Part shown: positions 8,553-21,013 of the stretch, one piece after another
Layout of the letters: each line of letters starts with the position of its first letter
Position numbering within the stretch: position 1 is the stretch's first letter
Origin: Pogonophryne albipinna
Lineage: Eukaryota > Chordata > Actinopteri > Perciformes > Artedidraconidae
DNA: 64,000 nucleotides
Direction of reading: 5' to 3'
Assembly (NCBI GenBank): GCA_028583405.1
Contig: CM053256.1
Span: forward strand, 11,916,494-11,980,493
Position numbers and translations under genes: made by a program
The notes under the pieces: generated by a model
Database searches by the model: none
Seen by the model: only the letters and a program-made list of their open reading frames with translations
Told to the model about the DNA's origin: nothing

Positions 8553-10203
8553 AGTATACATACATTTGTATACCAGGTTTGAGTGGACAGCTGAATTCTC
8601 GTATGATATGGAGTTTCTACTCCAGAATCTCACAGACTATTACAAATCAAATGCCTGAACACATCTTAAGTATTTTTTTTTTTTTGCAAATCTATTTAGG
8701 AACCTATCCATGTGAACATCTTTTAAGTGGAGGTGGACCTCAAATCCTCTAGGGGGGTCCGGGGGCATGCCCCCCCCCCCCCCCGGGAAATAAAGAGACT
8801 ACACCCATATGAAACAGAACTGTGTACATTTAAATAATCATATCATAAGTACATGGCCATAACCAATAACATACCATATCCAATATGAAAAAACTTTGAA
8901 ACTTGTTTATTTATTTGTTTTTGGTTCATTTATAGTTGTGAGTGTGTCTGGGCTCCTGAATCAGCCTCACCCGTCTCCCCCATCTCCCTCCTGCTCCTCT
9001 TTGAGGCAGCAGCAAAGACTAGTTTTAGCTCTCAACACATTTTTAAAGTTTCTTACCTTTTTTCACCTAGTTAACTTTTTTATTTTTTATTATTCATGCA
9101 TATTTTACTAATCACTCCCCCTTCAAATGGAAATATGTGTTTACATAAATGGTGACCAAACCGTTTGAGACCCACAGAGAACTTAGACTAAGTTAACTAT
9201 CTAAACACTCAGTCCTTTACCTCACCTGAGCTGTAGTTATCAGTCTCTCAGTCTGACAGGAGAGGACTCTCCTCCACCTTGTTGACAGCTCATTATATCC
9301 GTTAGCGCCGCTAGCTAGCACCAGATGCTAACAACAACAATACACGTAACCGGTGCGCGCGCTTTCTCTCTCGCTCGCGCCAGACATACACACCCTCCCG
9401 AGCTTGAATGACACACAGACTAATCGAGGGCATTAGTGTATGATCTGTATGAAAGTGGCCATGTCGGCAGGCCACATCATGTAGACAGCCAGTCACCCTC
9501 TGTGAGGCAGAGTCAGACCCACATTTGCACAGCGTTGCGTTCACAATACATACATAAAAAAAATTCCTCAGGCCAGCAGGCCACTTAACATTATTAATAT
9601 ATATCTCTTGAGACTCCCTGCGTATTACAGTAAAAGCTGTAATTTCTCTGAGTGGAAGGCGAACTGAAGTTCAGTCTGAAGTATAATATAAGCATTTATT
9701 TGAATCAATAAAGGCAAGTTCGCAGGTCAGGCTTTCACCATGTTATCTCTTTGCAAAAAAAATCAGATATACATGCAGTTGCTCTTTTCAAAGTGTCTCT
9801 TACACAAAAGGTTAAGTTAGTAATGTGTGGAGAGGTGACAGGCATCTCTTGAATGTTCCAGTAAAGTGTCGGCGGGTGAGCCCCGCAACTGCTCTAGAAT
9901 AAGAAACCAGCGTGACACCCGCTAACAGATGTGAAACTATAGGAGGCTTAAACTCATACTGGCTGTCCTGCTTTCTCACTTAGCACTCTCTTCATCTTAT
10001 TTGAGAAAATCCATCTGCAGTAAGGGGACTGCTCCCAAACAGTTTCAACTTCTCTTGGGAAACAGTGTCAAAGTATCACAGCAACATTTTTTTAAGGCTC
10101 TGGGGAGGACATTGACAGTTAATGGAGTCTGAAATAACAACTATACAATTCGAAAACAAACATCTATTTCAGGATGAATGATCACTGATGGTTCTTGGGA
10201 TAC
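8553..10203. other. Intergenic, possible unclassified repeat near 8690-8800
   Basis: A C run of 15 (8770-8784) follows CTCTAGGGGGGTCCGGGG, a GC-rich motif that resembles ends of dispersed fish repeats, but I could not define boundaries or a partner copy here. Nothing else is recognised. Confidence 0.35.
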
Positions 10204-10403
10204 TGTTACGGTGGGTGAAGCAAGCAGGACCCAAATGCAGATTACACTGATATTGCCTTTATTTCAAGGATAAAATAATAACTGGGACAAAACAGAACAC
10301 TCACCGGTGAACTCAGTCACAAACAAAAGACGAACCAACACTGAACACAGGAAGAGACAAGACTAAATACAGGGAGGGGTAATCACAAGACGAGAAACAA
10401 GGC
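10204..10403 (-). repeat. Truncated 3' LTR of the second element
   Basis: About 200 bp match 12462-12660 almost base for base, then identity stops after GAGAAACA, where internal repeat sequence begins. The missing half would have contained the LTR start. Confidence 0.65.
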
Positions 10404-11148
10404 AGAGTCCAAGGTGGGGGACTCGGGCGGACGGCCCGGGGGCAAGGCAGAGTCCACGGTGGGGGTCTGGCCACAGCGGACGAACTCAGGGGGCCGAGCA
10501 TGAGGGCGAAGACCGCGGCACTCAGGGGGCCGGGCTCGAGGGCGAAGACCAGACAGCTCCGGAGGCCGGGCAGGACCCGGTGTCGGCCGAACAGGAACCG
10601 GAGCCGGTGGGACAGGCTTCGGCAGGATCCCCCACGGAAGAGGACCAGGAGTTGGCAGGACCCCCGGCGAGACAGGTGATGGCGGGGCCTCCGATGGAAC
10701 AGGACAAGGGGTTGGCAGGACCCCCGGCAGAAGAGTTGTCGGCGGGACCCCCAGAGGAACAGGACATAGGATTGGCAGGACCCCCGGCAGGAGAGTAGTC
10801 GGCGGGACTCCCAATGGGACAGAACATGGAGTTGGCAGGACCCCCAGCGGAACCTCCAACGGGACGGGACATAGGGTTGGCAGGACCCCCAGCGGGAGAG
10901 TAGTCGGCGGGACCCCCAACGGGACAGGACATAGGGTTGGCAGGGCCCCCGGCAGGAGAGTAGTTTGCGGGACCCCCAACGGGACAGGACAAAGGGTTGG
11001 CAGGACCCCCAGCGGAACCTCCAACGGTACAGGACATAGGGTTGGCAGGACCCCCGGCAGAAGAGCAGTCTGCGGGACCTCCAACGGCACAGGACATGGG
11101 GTTGGCAGGACCCCCGGCAGAAGAGCAGTCTGCGGGACCTCCAACGGC

Positions 11149-12444
11149 TCAGGACATGGGGTTGGCAGGACCACCGGCAGAAGTGTAGTCTGCGGGACCT
11201 CCAACGGCACATGAGTAGGGACTTGAGTGGGAACTCGAGAGGAAACTTGAGTTGACTTGAGAGGTGACTTGAAAGGGATCTCGAGAGGGAACTTGAACGG
11301 AGACTCGAGAGCTGACTCGAGAGGAAACTGGAGAGGGGACTCGAGAGGAAACTGGAGAGGGGACTCGAGAGGAAACTGGAGAGGGGACTCGAGAGGAAAC
11401 TGGAGAGGGGACTAGAGTTGGGATTTGAGAAGGGACTAGAGAAGTAACTAAAGATGGGACTAGAGGGACTAGAGGAGGGACTAGAGGAGGGACTAGAGAA
11501 GGGACTAGAGTTGGTACCTGAGAAGTGACTAGAGGTGGGACTGGAGAAGGGACTAGAGAAGGGACTAGAGAAGTGACCTGAGGAGGGACTAGGGAAGGGA
11601 CTAGGGCAGCTAGGGCCAGAGCTGGGTCTGGAACCATGGCCGCTGGGGCCGGAACTGGGGTCGGGACCATGGCTGCTGGGGCCAGAACTAAGTCTGGAAC
11701 CATGGCTGCTGGGGCCAGAACTGGGTCTGGAACCATGGCTGCTGGGGCCGGTACTGGAGTCGGAACTGGAGCCGGAATTGAAGCCAGAATCATGGCTGTA
11801 AGGTCTGGTTCTGAAGCCGGAAACATGGCTGTCAGGTCCGGTTCTGGAGCCAGAAACATGGCTGTAAGATCCGGTTCTGGAGCCGGAAACATGGCTGAAT
11901 GGGCCGGCTCTGGAGCCGGAGCCATGGCTGTAAGGTCCGGTTCTGGAGCCGGAAACATGGCTGTATGGGCCGGCTCTGGAGCAAGGACCATGGCTGCTGG
12001 GGCCAGAACTGGGTCTGTAACCATGGCCCTTTGGGCTCGTGCTGCTAACCTGGCCTTGCGACTCCTTCTTTTAGGAGCCGTTTGGAGGCTCCGTGGACCT
12101 CCAAAAGCCAGACGAGTACCAGCGAATGGCTCCTGGACTGTAGCAGGCAATGGGGCAGAAGCCAGGGTTGACTCCAAACGGACCACACCGATGCGTGTGG
12201 TGTCATAACGGGAGTTGGGAGGCCTGGGGCTGGCAGGCAGGGGATAACACACCATGAGGAAATCCCAAATCCCGCCCGGTAAGAATCTCACCAAGCCTGG
12301 TTTCTCCATAGTTATCTGGCGCGTCGCTGCCAGAGCAGCCTCTCGCTGCTGAACCCCGGACGCTCCCATCCATCGATCAGAGCAGGTAGCCAAAGAAAAA
12401 GTAAAATCCAACAATTCCTGCTCAAAAGGATCTGCTGGGCCCAT
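11149..12444 (-). pseudogene. Gag-like proline-rich ORF of the second element, frameshifted
   Basis: On the minus strand, translation from the ATG at 12444 begins MGPADPFEQELLDF, close to the start of the plus-strand ORF at 2043, and keeps the RWxxxxGVQQREA block and the basic KRRSRKA patch. It then enters PAAMVP-type and VPSLVP/VSSRVPSP repeats and stops at 11149. The 20-residue PLEVPQTALLPGVLP repeats that should follow lie in another frame (about 10383-11210), so at least one frameshift separates the two halves. An upstream in-frame extension to 12492 starts inside the LTR and is not taken as the start. No enzymatic domain is present. Confidence 0.55.
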
Positions 12445-12461
12445 ATTTGGTGAGTTCGTAC

Positions 12462-12824
12462 TGTTACGGTGGGTGAAGCAAGCAGGACCCAAATGCAGAT
12501 TACACTGATATTGCCTTTATTTCAAGGATAAAATAATAACTGGGACAAAACAGAACACTCACCGGTGAACTCAGTCACAAACAAAAGACGAACCAACACT
12601 GAACACAGGAAGAGACAAGACTAAATACAGGGACGGGTAATCACAAGACGAGAAACAGCCGGGCAGGGGAGGAGAAACACAAGGGCCACAGGTGAACACA
12701 ATCAGACAACTAGACACACCAGGGAAACTAACGACAGGAGGAAAAACACAGGGAAAAGGACCAGACAATATACCAAGAGGAAAACATGACGGGGAGAACA
12801 GCAAAACACCCAAAACAAGACATA
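12462..12824 (-). repeat. 5' LTR of the second element, first part
   Basis: This stretch holds most of the LTR in minus orientation, including TTATTTCAAGG (an AATAA-type signal on the minus strand). It is cut at GACATA (12819-12824) by LINE sequence. A short stretch at 13829-13850 resembles the missing LTR start. Confidence 0.6.
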
Positions 12825-12825
12825 C

Positions 12826-13828
12826 AAAGTTAAAGTTAAAGCCTTTTATTGTCATTGTACACAGAGTATAACGAGATTCAGAGTGCAACTCTGTCCCGGT
12901 GTGCAAAAAATACAAACAAATACATAACACTAAAAAACACGGCAATAGGACAGACAACATACAATCATACGGGGGAATAAATAGTTAAAAATATTGATAT
13001 AAAAAATAGTATATAAAGTGCATTAAAAGTGTGTGTATGTGTGAGGATGGTTACGGTTATTGCATTATGTGTGGTGGTTGAGCAGCCTGACGGCCCAGGG
13101 GTAGAAACTGTTTTTGAGTCTGTTTGTCCGTGACTTGAAGCTCCTGTATCTCCTCCCAGAAGGCAGGAGAGAGAACAGTCTGTGACCTGGGTGAGAGCTG
13201 TCCTTTATAATTTTGTTAGCTCTGCTGAGGCAGCGGGAGGTGGAGATGTGTTCCAGAGAGGGCAGGGGGCAGCTGATGGTTTTCTCTGCCATCCTGATCA
13301 CTCTCTGCAGGGCTTTCTTGTCCGCAGCTGAGCATCCTGCATACCACCCCGAGATGGAGTATGACAGCACGCTCTCGATGGTCGCCTGGTAGAAGGACAC
13401 CAGCAGCTTCTTGTTCAGTCGGTTTCTCCGTAGCACCCTCAGGAAGTGTAGTCGCTGCTGGGCCTTCTTAACTGCTGCAGTGGTGTGTGCCGTCCAGCTG
13501 AGGCTCTCCGAAATGTGAACCCCCAGGAACTTAAAGGTGGAGACCCTCTCCACTCTCTCTCCATTGAGGTGAAGGGGGGCGGGTTCTGGACAGTGCTTTC
13601 TGAAGTCTATGATGATTTCTTTTGTTTTGCTTGTGTTCAGATACAGATTGTTTGCTGAACACCACACAGACAGCTTCAGGATCTCGTCTCTGTATGCCGA
13701 CTCGTCGTCTCCCTTATATATTTGGCCGACCACAGTGGTGTCATCTGCAAATTTGATAATGGAGTTGGAGGGGTGAATGGGAGAGCAGTCGTGTGTGTAG
13801 AGAGTGTAGAGTAGAGGGCTCAGCAAAA
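12826..13828 (-). mobile_element. 5'-truncated CR1/Rex1-like LINE
   Basis: Minus-strand coding sequence (13065 to about 13828, some 250 residues) is the C-terminal half of a LINE reverse transcriptase. It begins just before the catalytic FADDT motif and continues with LNTSKTKE, FKFLGVHI and the downstream thumb region, ending LLNHHT. A 240-bp 3' untranslated tail follows to TTAAAGTTAAAGCC near 12828. The N-terminal endonuclease and RT fingers are missing, so it cannot be active. GACATA on both sides may be a short target duplication. The Rex1/CR1 label is from resemblance to fish elements. Confidence 0.7.
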
Positions 13829-13850
13829 CGTGACATAACACAATAATCGT

Positions 13851-14152
13851 TTGAATTTTCCAATACTTTGGTTATTGATGAAATAACTTTAAGACTAATG
13901 ATATTATTGCACTATTTCTATTTTATTTGTATTTACTTGCACTTCTTATAACATTCTCTTGCACTATCTTATTTATTTTCTGTTATCCCGTGCACTATTT
14001 GTATTGATTTTATTTGTTTTATGTCCTATACATATTATGATGCATTGTTGGAATAGCCTGGGACTTACGTTTTTCATTGCCATATCTACACTATAGCTAC
14101 TGTGCACATGACAATAAAGCCTTGAATCTGAATCTTGAATCTTGACATACTG
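13851..14152 (+). mobile_element. LINE 3'-UTR fragment
   Basis: The region ends with ACAATAAAGCCTTGAATC followed by tandem TTGAATC-like units, the form of a CR1-type LINE 3' end on the plus strand. It has no coding sequence and abuts the minus-strand elements at 10204-13850. Confidence 0.5.
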
Positions 14153-17100
14153 TAGCAGGACAGGGAGAAAGGGATAAGACCTACGCTACACTACAGCACC
14201 AAACTGTATTTTGTGTTTAGTGCTTTTTAACATATATTCACATGCTAACCCACTGAACTATATGTTTACGTGGGGTTTTTCGAAAAGCAAACAGTATAGA
14301 ACAGACAGGAAAGGAGGGTAGGAAAAGTGGGTAGGACATGTAACTTGGGCTGCAATCCGTAATTATCGTTCTTTATCTATAATTTGTTGCAAAAACGTAA
14401 AAACTACTTTTCATCAAATCAATGTCCTTTTATGATTCAGTCTAACACCATAAAACGCTATTTCATCCAGGACAGATCAAAGGCAGTACTGAAAATGATC
14501 AAAATGGAGAAGATGAAACTGACTGCAAAATTGCAAAACTATTAAAATAAATAGTTGCCAATGTCTTTTCTGTTAATCAACAAATTTTAGCTCTAATTGC
14601 AACAAAGGACTCAGAGTTTACTCACCAGTTACGTAACTATCTAGGATGCTCAACAGCAGGCATTTAACACAATATATATTTTAATTTCAATACATAAAGA
14701 GTTAATTCACAATGTCCAGTTGGACAAAATGTCTACAAATGTCTGCAGGTGCAGAAGCTTTTAAACACACGTCACTAGCGGGGATTTCTGCCTTTAAAAG
14801 CTCATCGCTCTCCTTATCCTTAGTCAGCTGTAGATCTCAGTTGCAGTTAGAGATGGCTTAATGTCCTTTTAAGCTGCACTAACTACATTGACGATACTGA
14901 GAGCTCTCTATTACATTCTGAAGTTCCTGCTGCAGATGTTTTTCTGCCCATCTACTGTCTCCAGAGTCTGCCAAAGAGCTGACAAGCCTAACAGGCTTTC
15001 AGGCATCATTAGGATTTGACTCACCAGAATAAACATCTCATGGTTGAGACCCCACGGTGCAGCTGTCTTAGGAAATAGAGTCATGTTTGCAAGTATGACA
15101 GGACACACTAATGCACCACAGTAATTCAAAGACATTGGGTTGAAACAGACTCTTAAACAAACTTGCACTGCTCAGAAGTATCCATGGTATAACAGACAGA
15201 TTATTCACATTTATTAAGCCTATAACAAGACATTTTTGGCTGACTTGAATACATGACGTTGAAGATAATGTTTTATATAAAATGTCATAGGCAGTGAGAG
15301 TGAAATTATATTTCAATTCAAGGCCAAGAAAAGCAGATGTTTATGACACTTATGTTTATAAAATGTTTTTGCATAAAACAAACACAGCTACAGGAAAGAC
15401 TTTAACTCAAATAAATCGCCTTAGATTTCATTAGATTAAAGAAATGGCTTTTCAGCTCGAACTAAATCTGATTTGATTTCCTGTGGTGTGTGATGGCTGG
15501 TTTGATAAAACAGAATTATCCTAATAGAAGAAAATCAATGTTGATTTAAAAATGCTCCCAAAGCAAAAAACGCTGCAAGCTTCTTCTTGGTCTTTCCACT
15601 CTCAATCAATCTGCATAAACCCGACAAAACAAATTGCCTCTGCATTCACCAAACACCTCGTATGGTGTTGTGGTAACCACCTTATCTCTACCGTCCACCG
15701 GCCATGCTCTGACAGACCATTCCTCTCAATACAAAGCTCTTTAACAACAAAGCAAACTCTGGTCAGGAGATTAATTTACTGTTCCTCTAATGACGACATC
15801 CGTCCACATGGATCAACCCAAATCAGAACACCTTGCTTAATTTGAATTTATTTCATTTTTTCTGCAGGATACTCTTATCAGAGGCTTGTTGTCACCATGA
15901 GAACACCGATTATTCTTCCTATTTGCTTTGGAAGTAATTTACTGATAGCTGCTTCCCACCAAATGGGGCACACTGGGATCCAATTTGCTGTGTCTAAAAG
16001 TTACCACTTTAATATGAGTAATGTTATTACATATCGGCATTACCCTGCTGGGATAATGCCACTTAGTTGTAATTTCATTATGTGAAATGCAAAAAAACTA
16101 TTTCTTGGAAAGGGAAAAGAAACCCTGATGGGTTTGCCTTTCTCATTGCAAAGGTCTAAGGGCAGAGGGGGTTGCTGTACAGATTGTAAAGCCCCTTAGG
16201 GGAATTTATAATTTGTAAGGGAAAAAGCATGTTAATAAAATGCAGAAGATGCAATGTAAAGTGATAGTTTGACGGAGAAGATTGTAATTACTCATATTGG
16301 TCTGTTACATGAAACTAAAATAAAATAACTAGCTTATTTTGAATGAGGTCATAGGAGGAAATAGCTATCTACAGCTGGGTTATTATTTGGATTAAACACT
16401 CAAGATATGCATTGTTAATTAGCAAACATTAAAGAGGATGGTAGGTGCATTTTGATACCTTTGACCCGAGCCAGGCAAGTTGTTTCCCACAGTTTTGACT
16501 TGTTAGGCTAAGCTATGCTAAAAATCCTCTGGGTGTAGCTCAATATTAATCAATATTAATGAAAGTGTTATTAAACTTCTTATTTTTCTGTTTACAAGAA
16601 AGCCAGTAACGAGTGTCAAACTCAAACATTAAATTGGATGATCAATTATTGTTAGAGCACCTGACAAATAATTAGTATGCAGAGTCGACTCCACTGAATG
16701 AACAAGTAAATGTCAATATCATTTACTCGAGAGCAAATGATTGAGCACCCCATCAGTGTTTCGTGCTTTTTAGATGTAAACCTCATGAAATCATGATTAC
16801 ATTATCAATAAAAGCAGCTGGTCTCTGATTTGGGACTCAATATGGCAAATCTAAACTGAATGCATTGCTTTGTCTTTAAAGCTGATGTGTGTTTCAAATA
16901 AGGCCCTTTTAACAGGATGCAATAACAGATAACATGGTGAGTAAAATATGGGCATTTACAAATGAAAAAGTCCTGAAAGTGTATTTTAGACACAGTTATA
17001 AATGGCTGTCTCTAACCATTACTCCTGCCCTGTATCCTTCTCCGAAAACACGTGAACAGTGTAACTGCATGGCAAATGAATTCTGCAGAGGGAACCATAT

Positions 17101-18276
17101 AGTCAAGAAGTGTTTCATTCTTAAAACAAATATTAATTTAGCAATAACGCAGGTCAACATGACATTTGTATTCATTGGTACATATCTAAACCATGCAGGG
17201 CAATGTTTGCCAGACCACACCCTCTCTGAAGGAGACACACAGATGGCAACGGATGACTCTGCTCTGCTTAAAGCGTAGTGGTGATAGGTTGCCAAGGCCA
17301 TGAAGGAGCCACTTCAAAATCAACTCTGAGACCGCTGAGCATTAAGCGTCCATATTCATTTTCCCATATCTGCAATCTTATATCTTTATAGAGGTGAAAT
17401 GAAGTTTGAAGCCTTCTCTACCCATCACCTCAAGAGAAAGTGCTTGAAGATTTACAGTTGCAATAACTGTAGAGAGATGCGGATAAAGTCCCTCCTTGAT
17501 ATCTTCCTGCAGCATAAGACATATTTTCATTCATGTCTTTGTATCACACAAACGCATCCTGTTAATCAACCACATCCTCAACGTGCTCCCTCCCCTCACA
17601 TAGCCCCCTTCCTCCCTGTCTCTATCTCTATTTCTATCTCTTGTATGCCCCCAGTGTGGTAAAGGTCCTCTCCTTTGTTACATTCATAGTGTGGGGGAGC
17701 CTGTCAGCCTCACAACTCAGCACCAGCTCATTAGGACGCAGAGAATAGTCACAGCTTAGCTCGACACTCACTGACAAAAGAGTGGGGAAAAACGTAAATG
17801 TGAAGTGCTCGTCTCGATGTGTCACATGTAGCAAGTTGCGAGACCACCACATCCAGCAGTTGCTTTCCCACAGCATAGCATCTCCACATTTGGTCTGATA
17901 TGAATTCAGAGGTGTTGACCCAGAATAGAGGTTGATGACATTGAGGTGTTTGTATGCTGATCCTTGATCCTAAGAAAAAATAGGCCTAACTTGAAAGAAC
18001 ATCTGCACTGCCAAGTCCTTCGAGTCAGGATATATTTAGACTTGGCATTGTCTTCAATAACTTTCCATTTATGGACAGAAAGAGATAAACTGTGCGACTG
18101 AGAAGAGTTACCACGTCTTGAGAGATTTACTTTGTGGTTCTCTGAACTGGAGAAGGGATGAGTATACAGCAGGACTCTCTCTCTGCTAAGATAAACTGCC
18201 ACAACCGTATTAAAAAATCTGTACTGAAAAGCTGTTTTTGTATGTTTTAGGGTTTATTTTTATTTATGAAGATGGC
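14153..18276. other. Intergenic, nothing recognised
   Basis: About 4 kb of AT-rich sequence without a recognisable exon, RNA gene or repeat pair. It is repeat-poor compared with its flanks, so conserved non-coding sequence is possible, but nothing in the single sequence can show that. Confidence 0.45.
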
Positions 18277-18393
18277 CCCTGCTGAAAAAACCAGCATAGA
18301 CCAGCTTAAGATGGTTGCTGGTTTTAGCTGGTGTTAGGCTGGTTAGTCTATGCTGGTGAAGCTGGTATTTATGCCGGTCTACCAGCAGTCTTG
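18277..18393. repeat. MITE-like repeat with ACCAGC/GCTGGT units (partial)
   Basis: It begins CCCTGCTGAAAAAACCAGC and continues with alternating ACCAGC and GCTGGT motifs. The inverted partner end (TTTCAGCAGGG) is found at 27521-27531 in the related repeat at 27286-27531. Confidence 0.6.
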
Positions 18394-18521
18394 CTGGCGA
18401 AACTGAAACGGACACAGACAGACAGAGAGGGCAGGACACGGGGGAACGACGAGATGGCAGTGGTTGAAACAAAGCGGTATAAAACTTGGTTTTGACTGGC
18501 GCTAACGGTCAGGGAGAGAAG

Positions 18522-19076
18522 ATAGTGTTGTGTCAGTCACGAACGAGTCGGCTCAAAGAGTCGGCTCTTTTAAGTGAACGACGGGAGGATTAGAGACTGT
18601 TGGATGCTGCTGTTTTGAGCATTGCAATAGCCTATATTTATTTTCATTATGTTATTTATTTATGATTATTTTTAGGCTCAGCAAAGATTTGTTGTCAGTT
18701 TGTATAGGTATTGCTATTTGCTTTTTTGTTTAGCGTGGTTCTACAATCAGAGAGTTACAAGGGTCTGTAAATGCAATGAAAACAATCGGCCACAGCAAAT
18801 CATTTATATTAAAAATGTAATTTTTACTTTTGAATACTTCAGTACAAAGGATGTATTGAATCATTTAAGTGATATAGGTGTACACATATAAATCATTAGT
18901 CAAAACAGGGCTACATTTGATTGACTTATAAAAGGTATATTTCGCAGATAAACCTAGTAACCCCGCCCCCTTTAAACAAAAACGATTCTTTTGAACAGCT
19001 CTTTTGAACGGCTCTCGCAAAGGAACGGAGCCATAAGATCCGGCTCCCTTCAAAGAGCCATAATTCCCATCACTAG
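18522..19076. repeat. Possible MITE with GGCTC-rich inverted ends
   Basis: The left end carries CGGCTCAAAGAGTCGGCTC and GCTCTTTTAAGTGAACG; the right end carries ACGGCTCTCGC and CTCCCTTCAAAGAGCC before CATCACTA. The ends are imperfect inverted relatives, with an AT-rich interior and no coding capacity. Boundaries are approximate. Confidence 0.4.
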
Positions 19077-19491
19077 AGAAGATCAGTTGAGCGTTTCTGT
19101 GACTCCGCCCAGCAGCTGCTCTTCTGAGAGCAACCGCTCTGACAGCTCTCTCTACTGGGAAACGCACTAAAAGTCCTTCTGGAGGCAGGGTCGGCTCTAG
19201 AACAAATCGAATGGGGGGGCAATCATTTACCACGGGGGGGGGCACACACTGCCGTCAACAACCAACACACAAACACAAACACCAACGCAACTTCAATTTC
19301 AAAACATGCTGTAAAGTCTCTTGTTTTCACACACATTGCAGGGGTGTAGTGCTATTTTCTAGCACACCTATGACTTGTGAACACATGCACGGTTGTGGCA
19401 CGACCACCAAAACAGAAACATATGGACAGTGGCGTTTGTATATGTACAAAAGTGGTAGGGCACAAAAAACTTAGATGTCTATATATAAGCT

Positions 19492-19830
19492 TCTGCAGTG
19501 AGGTTCATGGCTGGCGAGGCACTGGCTCTGACTCTTCAGGTTTACAAATATTATATTTTGACCTAAATCAAAATATAATATTATTTTCATAAGCTTTTTT
19601 TATCTGATGCTTCGATTAATTTTAAACAGACAGTTCAACAAAAGGATACCCAAAACATGTAATTGTATCATTTAAATATTGAATTGTTCTCTCTTAGTAA
19701 GATCCCATTTTCAATAAAATGGTGGTCTTACCTTGACTTGAAGATGAAGTCCATTTGCCTATCCTTCTTGACAAAAATCTCTTACTTTTTTGTAAAAGTC
19801 CTCCTTATCTTCTTGTAGTTTCAAAAGTCT
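19492..19830. mobile_element. hAT-like element copy B (inverted, internally deleted)
   Basis: Read in reverse, this matches copy A (about 5947-6130 and 6555-6620), including the stretch with GATAAGGAGGACTTTT and the end with AACCTCACTG. Ten or so bases of its terminal repeat are missing, and the hairpin-bearing third of copy A is absent. Because it lacks the TTAA MITE it shows the pre-insertion state of that site. Confidence 0.6.
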
Positions 19831-19860
19831 ATCATAAATCTAATCGATAGATTTATGATT

Positions 19861-19955
19861 TGAAAATTATAAAAGTAGGGTAGACATGTGGATATTATCC
19901 TGCTGAACAAAACGTGCATTTATCAAACAGGTACGTTTCCCACAGATCTTCACAC
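19861..19955. repeat. 95-bp dispersed repeat, copy 1
   Basis: It contains AAAAGTAGGGTAGACATGTG and AACAAAACGTGCATTTATC. About 90% of the bases match 61307-61399. Family unknown. Confidence 0.6.
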
Positions 19956-20694
19956 ACCACACTTTTCGTGGCACACGTACTTACAGCCAATCAGCTCTGA
20001 ATTATGTGAGATGACGTATGGTGGGGGCCTATGTACACACTGCTCTGGTATTAATTACAAATTACATTAATTTAGGAACTTAATGCTTTACTGCTGTTGA
20101 ATAAACCCTATATTGCTAGTGATTTTATTAAAACTATGATTTGCAATCTTTTTGATTCCAATAACAATAATCTTTTTGTTATCATTGTAAAACACATCTT
20201 AACATCAATCAGCAATCAATAACACAAATCATCCAACACAAAATAGAAGAAATCTGGACCTATTCTATTTCTTTTTATACGACAGCATCTATTGGGACTG
20301 CTCATTGATGTCATCAAGAGCCATTGAGTCGACCTTTTGTAGTCGGCCTCTCAGAATGTTTATCATTTCTTTGTCTCTTAACATTCCTATAATAATGTAA
20401 TTTGTTTTTTATTGTTGATATTGTTTTGTTCTTTATTTTTGTTGTGAGAATCACTTTGCAATTGTGTAGGTGCTATATAAATAGTTATACTAATATTGTT
20501 GTTGCTACCATCATTACTATTATTAAAAATGTTTTCTTTGTTTTCTTTATTCATCACTGCAGAAAGGATCATGTCAGCCCACATCAAACAGCTGATCAAG
20601 AACTTGTGAATCTTCAGGCAGAAAAGATGAAAGTTCCAGTTTCCTGTACATGGAACCATGCCTGTATGGGACTCTGTTCCACATGTCTTCAGTC
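19956..20694. other. Intergenic, nothing recognised
   Basis: No gene recognised. Its right edge carries the left part of the 40-bp unit that is repeated at 26413 onward on the far side of the DIRS element. Confidence 0.5.
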
Positions 20695-20873
20695 AGTTCT
20701 ATATCGTATAAGGCTTCGCCCTCTAAGGCTATCGCTATTGGGTTAATCCCACTGCACGTGTGCAGCACTGACAGATTTATTCCACGCCCACCTACGACGT
20801 GGGCCCCACCTCCAGGCTCACTTCCGTATAAATAGGAAGCAGGCCTTACAATCCACTCCTACTTTTCTTCAGC
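20695..20873 (+). repeat. DIRS left inverted terminal repeat
   Basis: This is the inverted match of 26208-26411 over about 160 bp, including GCACGTGTGCAGCACTGACA and the TATAAATAGG box (20827-20836), which could be a core promoter. Its outermost bases differ from the right repeat (TATATCGTATAAGG versus a TATGAGTATAGG-type end). Confidence 0.85.
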
Positions 20874-21013
20874 ACTCCGTTGCAGAAGCATTGACAGGAA
20901 AAACAAGTTCTTTTAAGAGCTACTACTGAAAAACAAAGATTCCTCCTAAAAAGCTTTGTTTTTCTAGTAGGGAGACTGGGCAGGAAAGTCAAGGCGGCGT
21001 TAGGAGTTGCCCC

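Larger units (their letters stand above)
10204..13850 (-). mobile_element. Second Gag-only LTR element, inverted and decayed
   Basis: In minus orientation the element reads: 5' LTR (interrupted), Gag-like ORF from 12444, tandem-repeat coding region, then a truncated 3' LTR. The two LTR pieces share the end TGTTACGGTGGGTGAAGC (plus-strand view at 10204 and 12462). The LTR ends and the start of the ORF resemble the element at 1625-4864 but differ at many sites, so this is an older or separate subfamily. The 3' LTR lost its first half: internal sequence joins directly to LTR sequence near 10403, removing the purine tract. A CR1-type LINE appears to sit inside the 5' LTR. Confidence 0.6.

Noticed and set aside
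16340..17300. Short open frames in the 16-17.3 kb region as possible genes
   Set aside because: No family resemblance, no paired splice sites and overlapping frames on both strands of similar length.
20387..20746. Open frames on both strands left of the DIRS element
   Set aside because: They cross the element boundary, have low-complexity Asn-rich or mixed composition, and no family resemblance.
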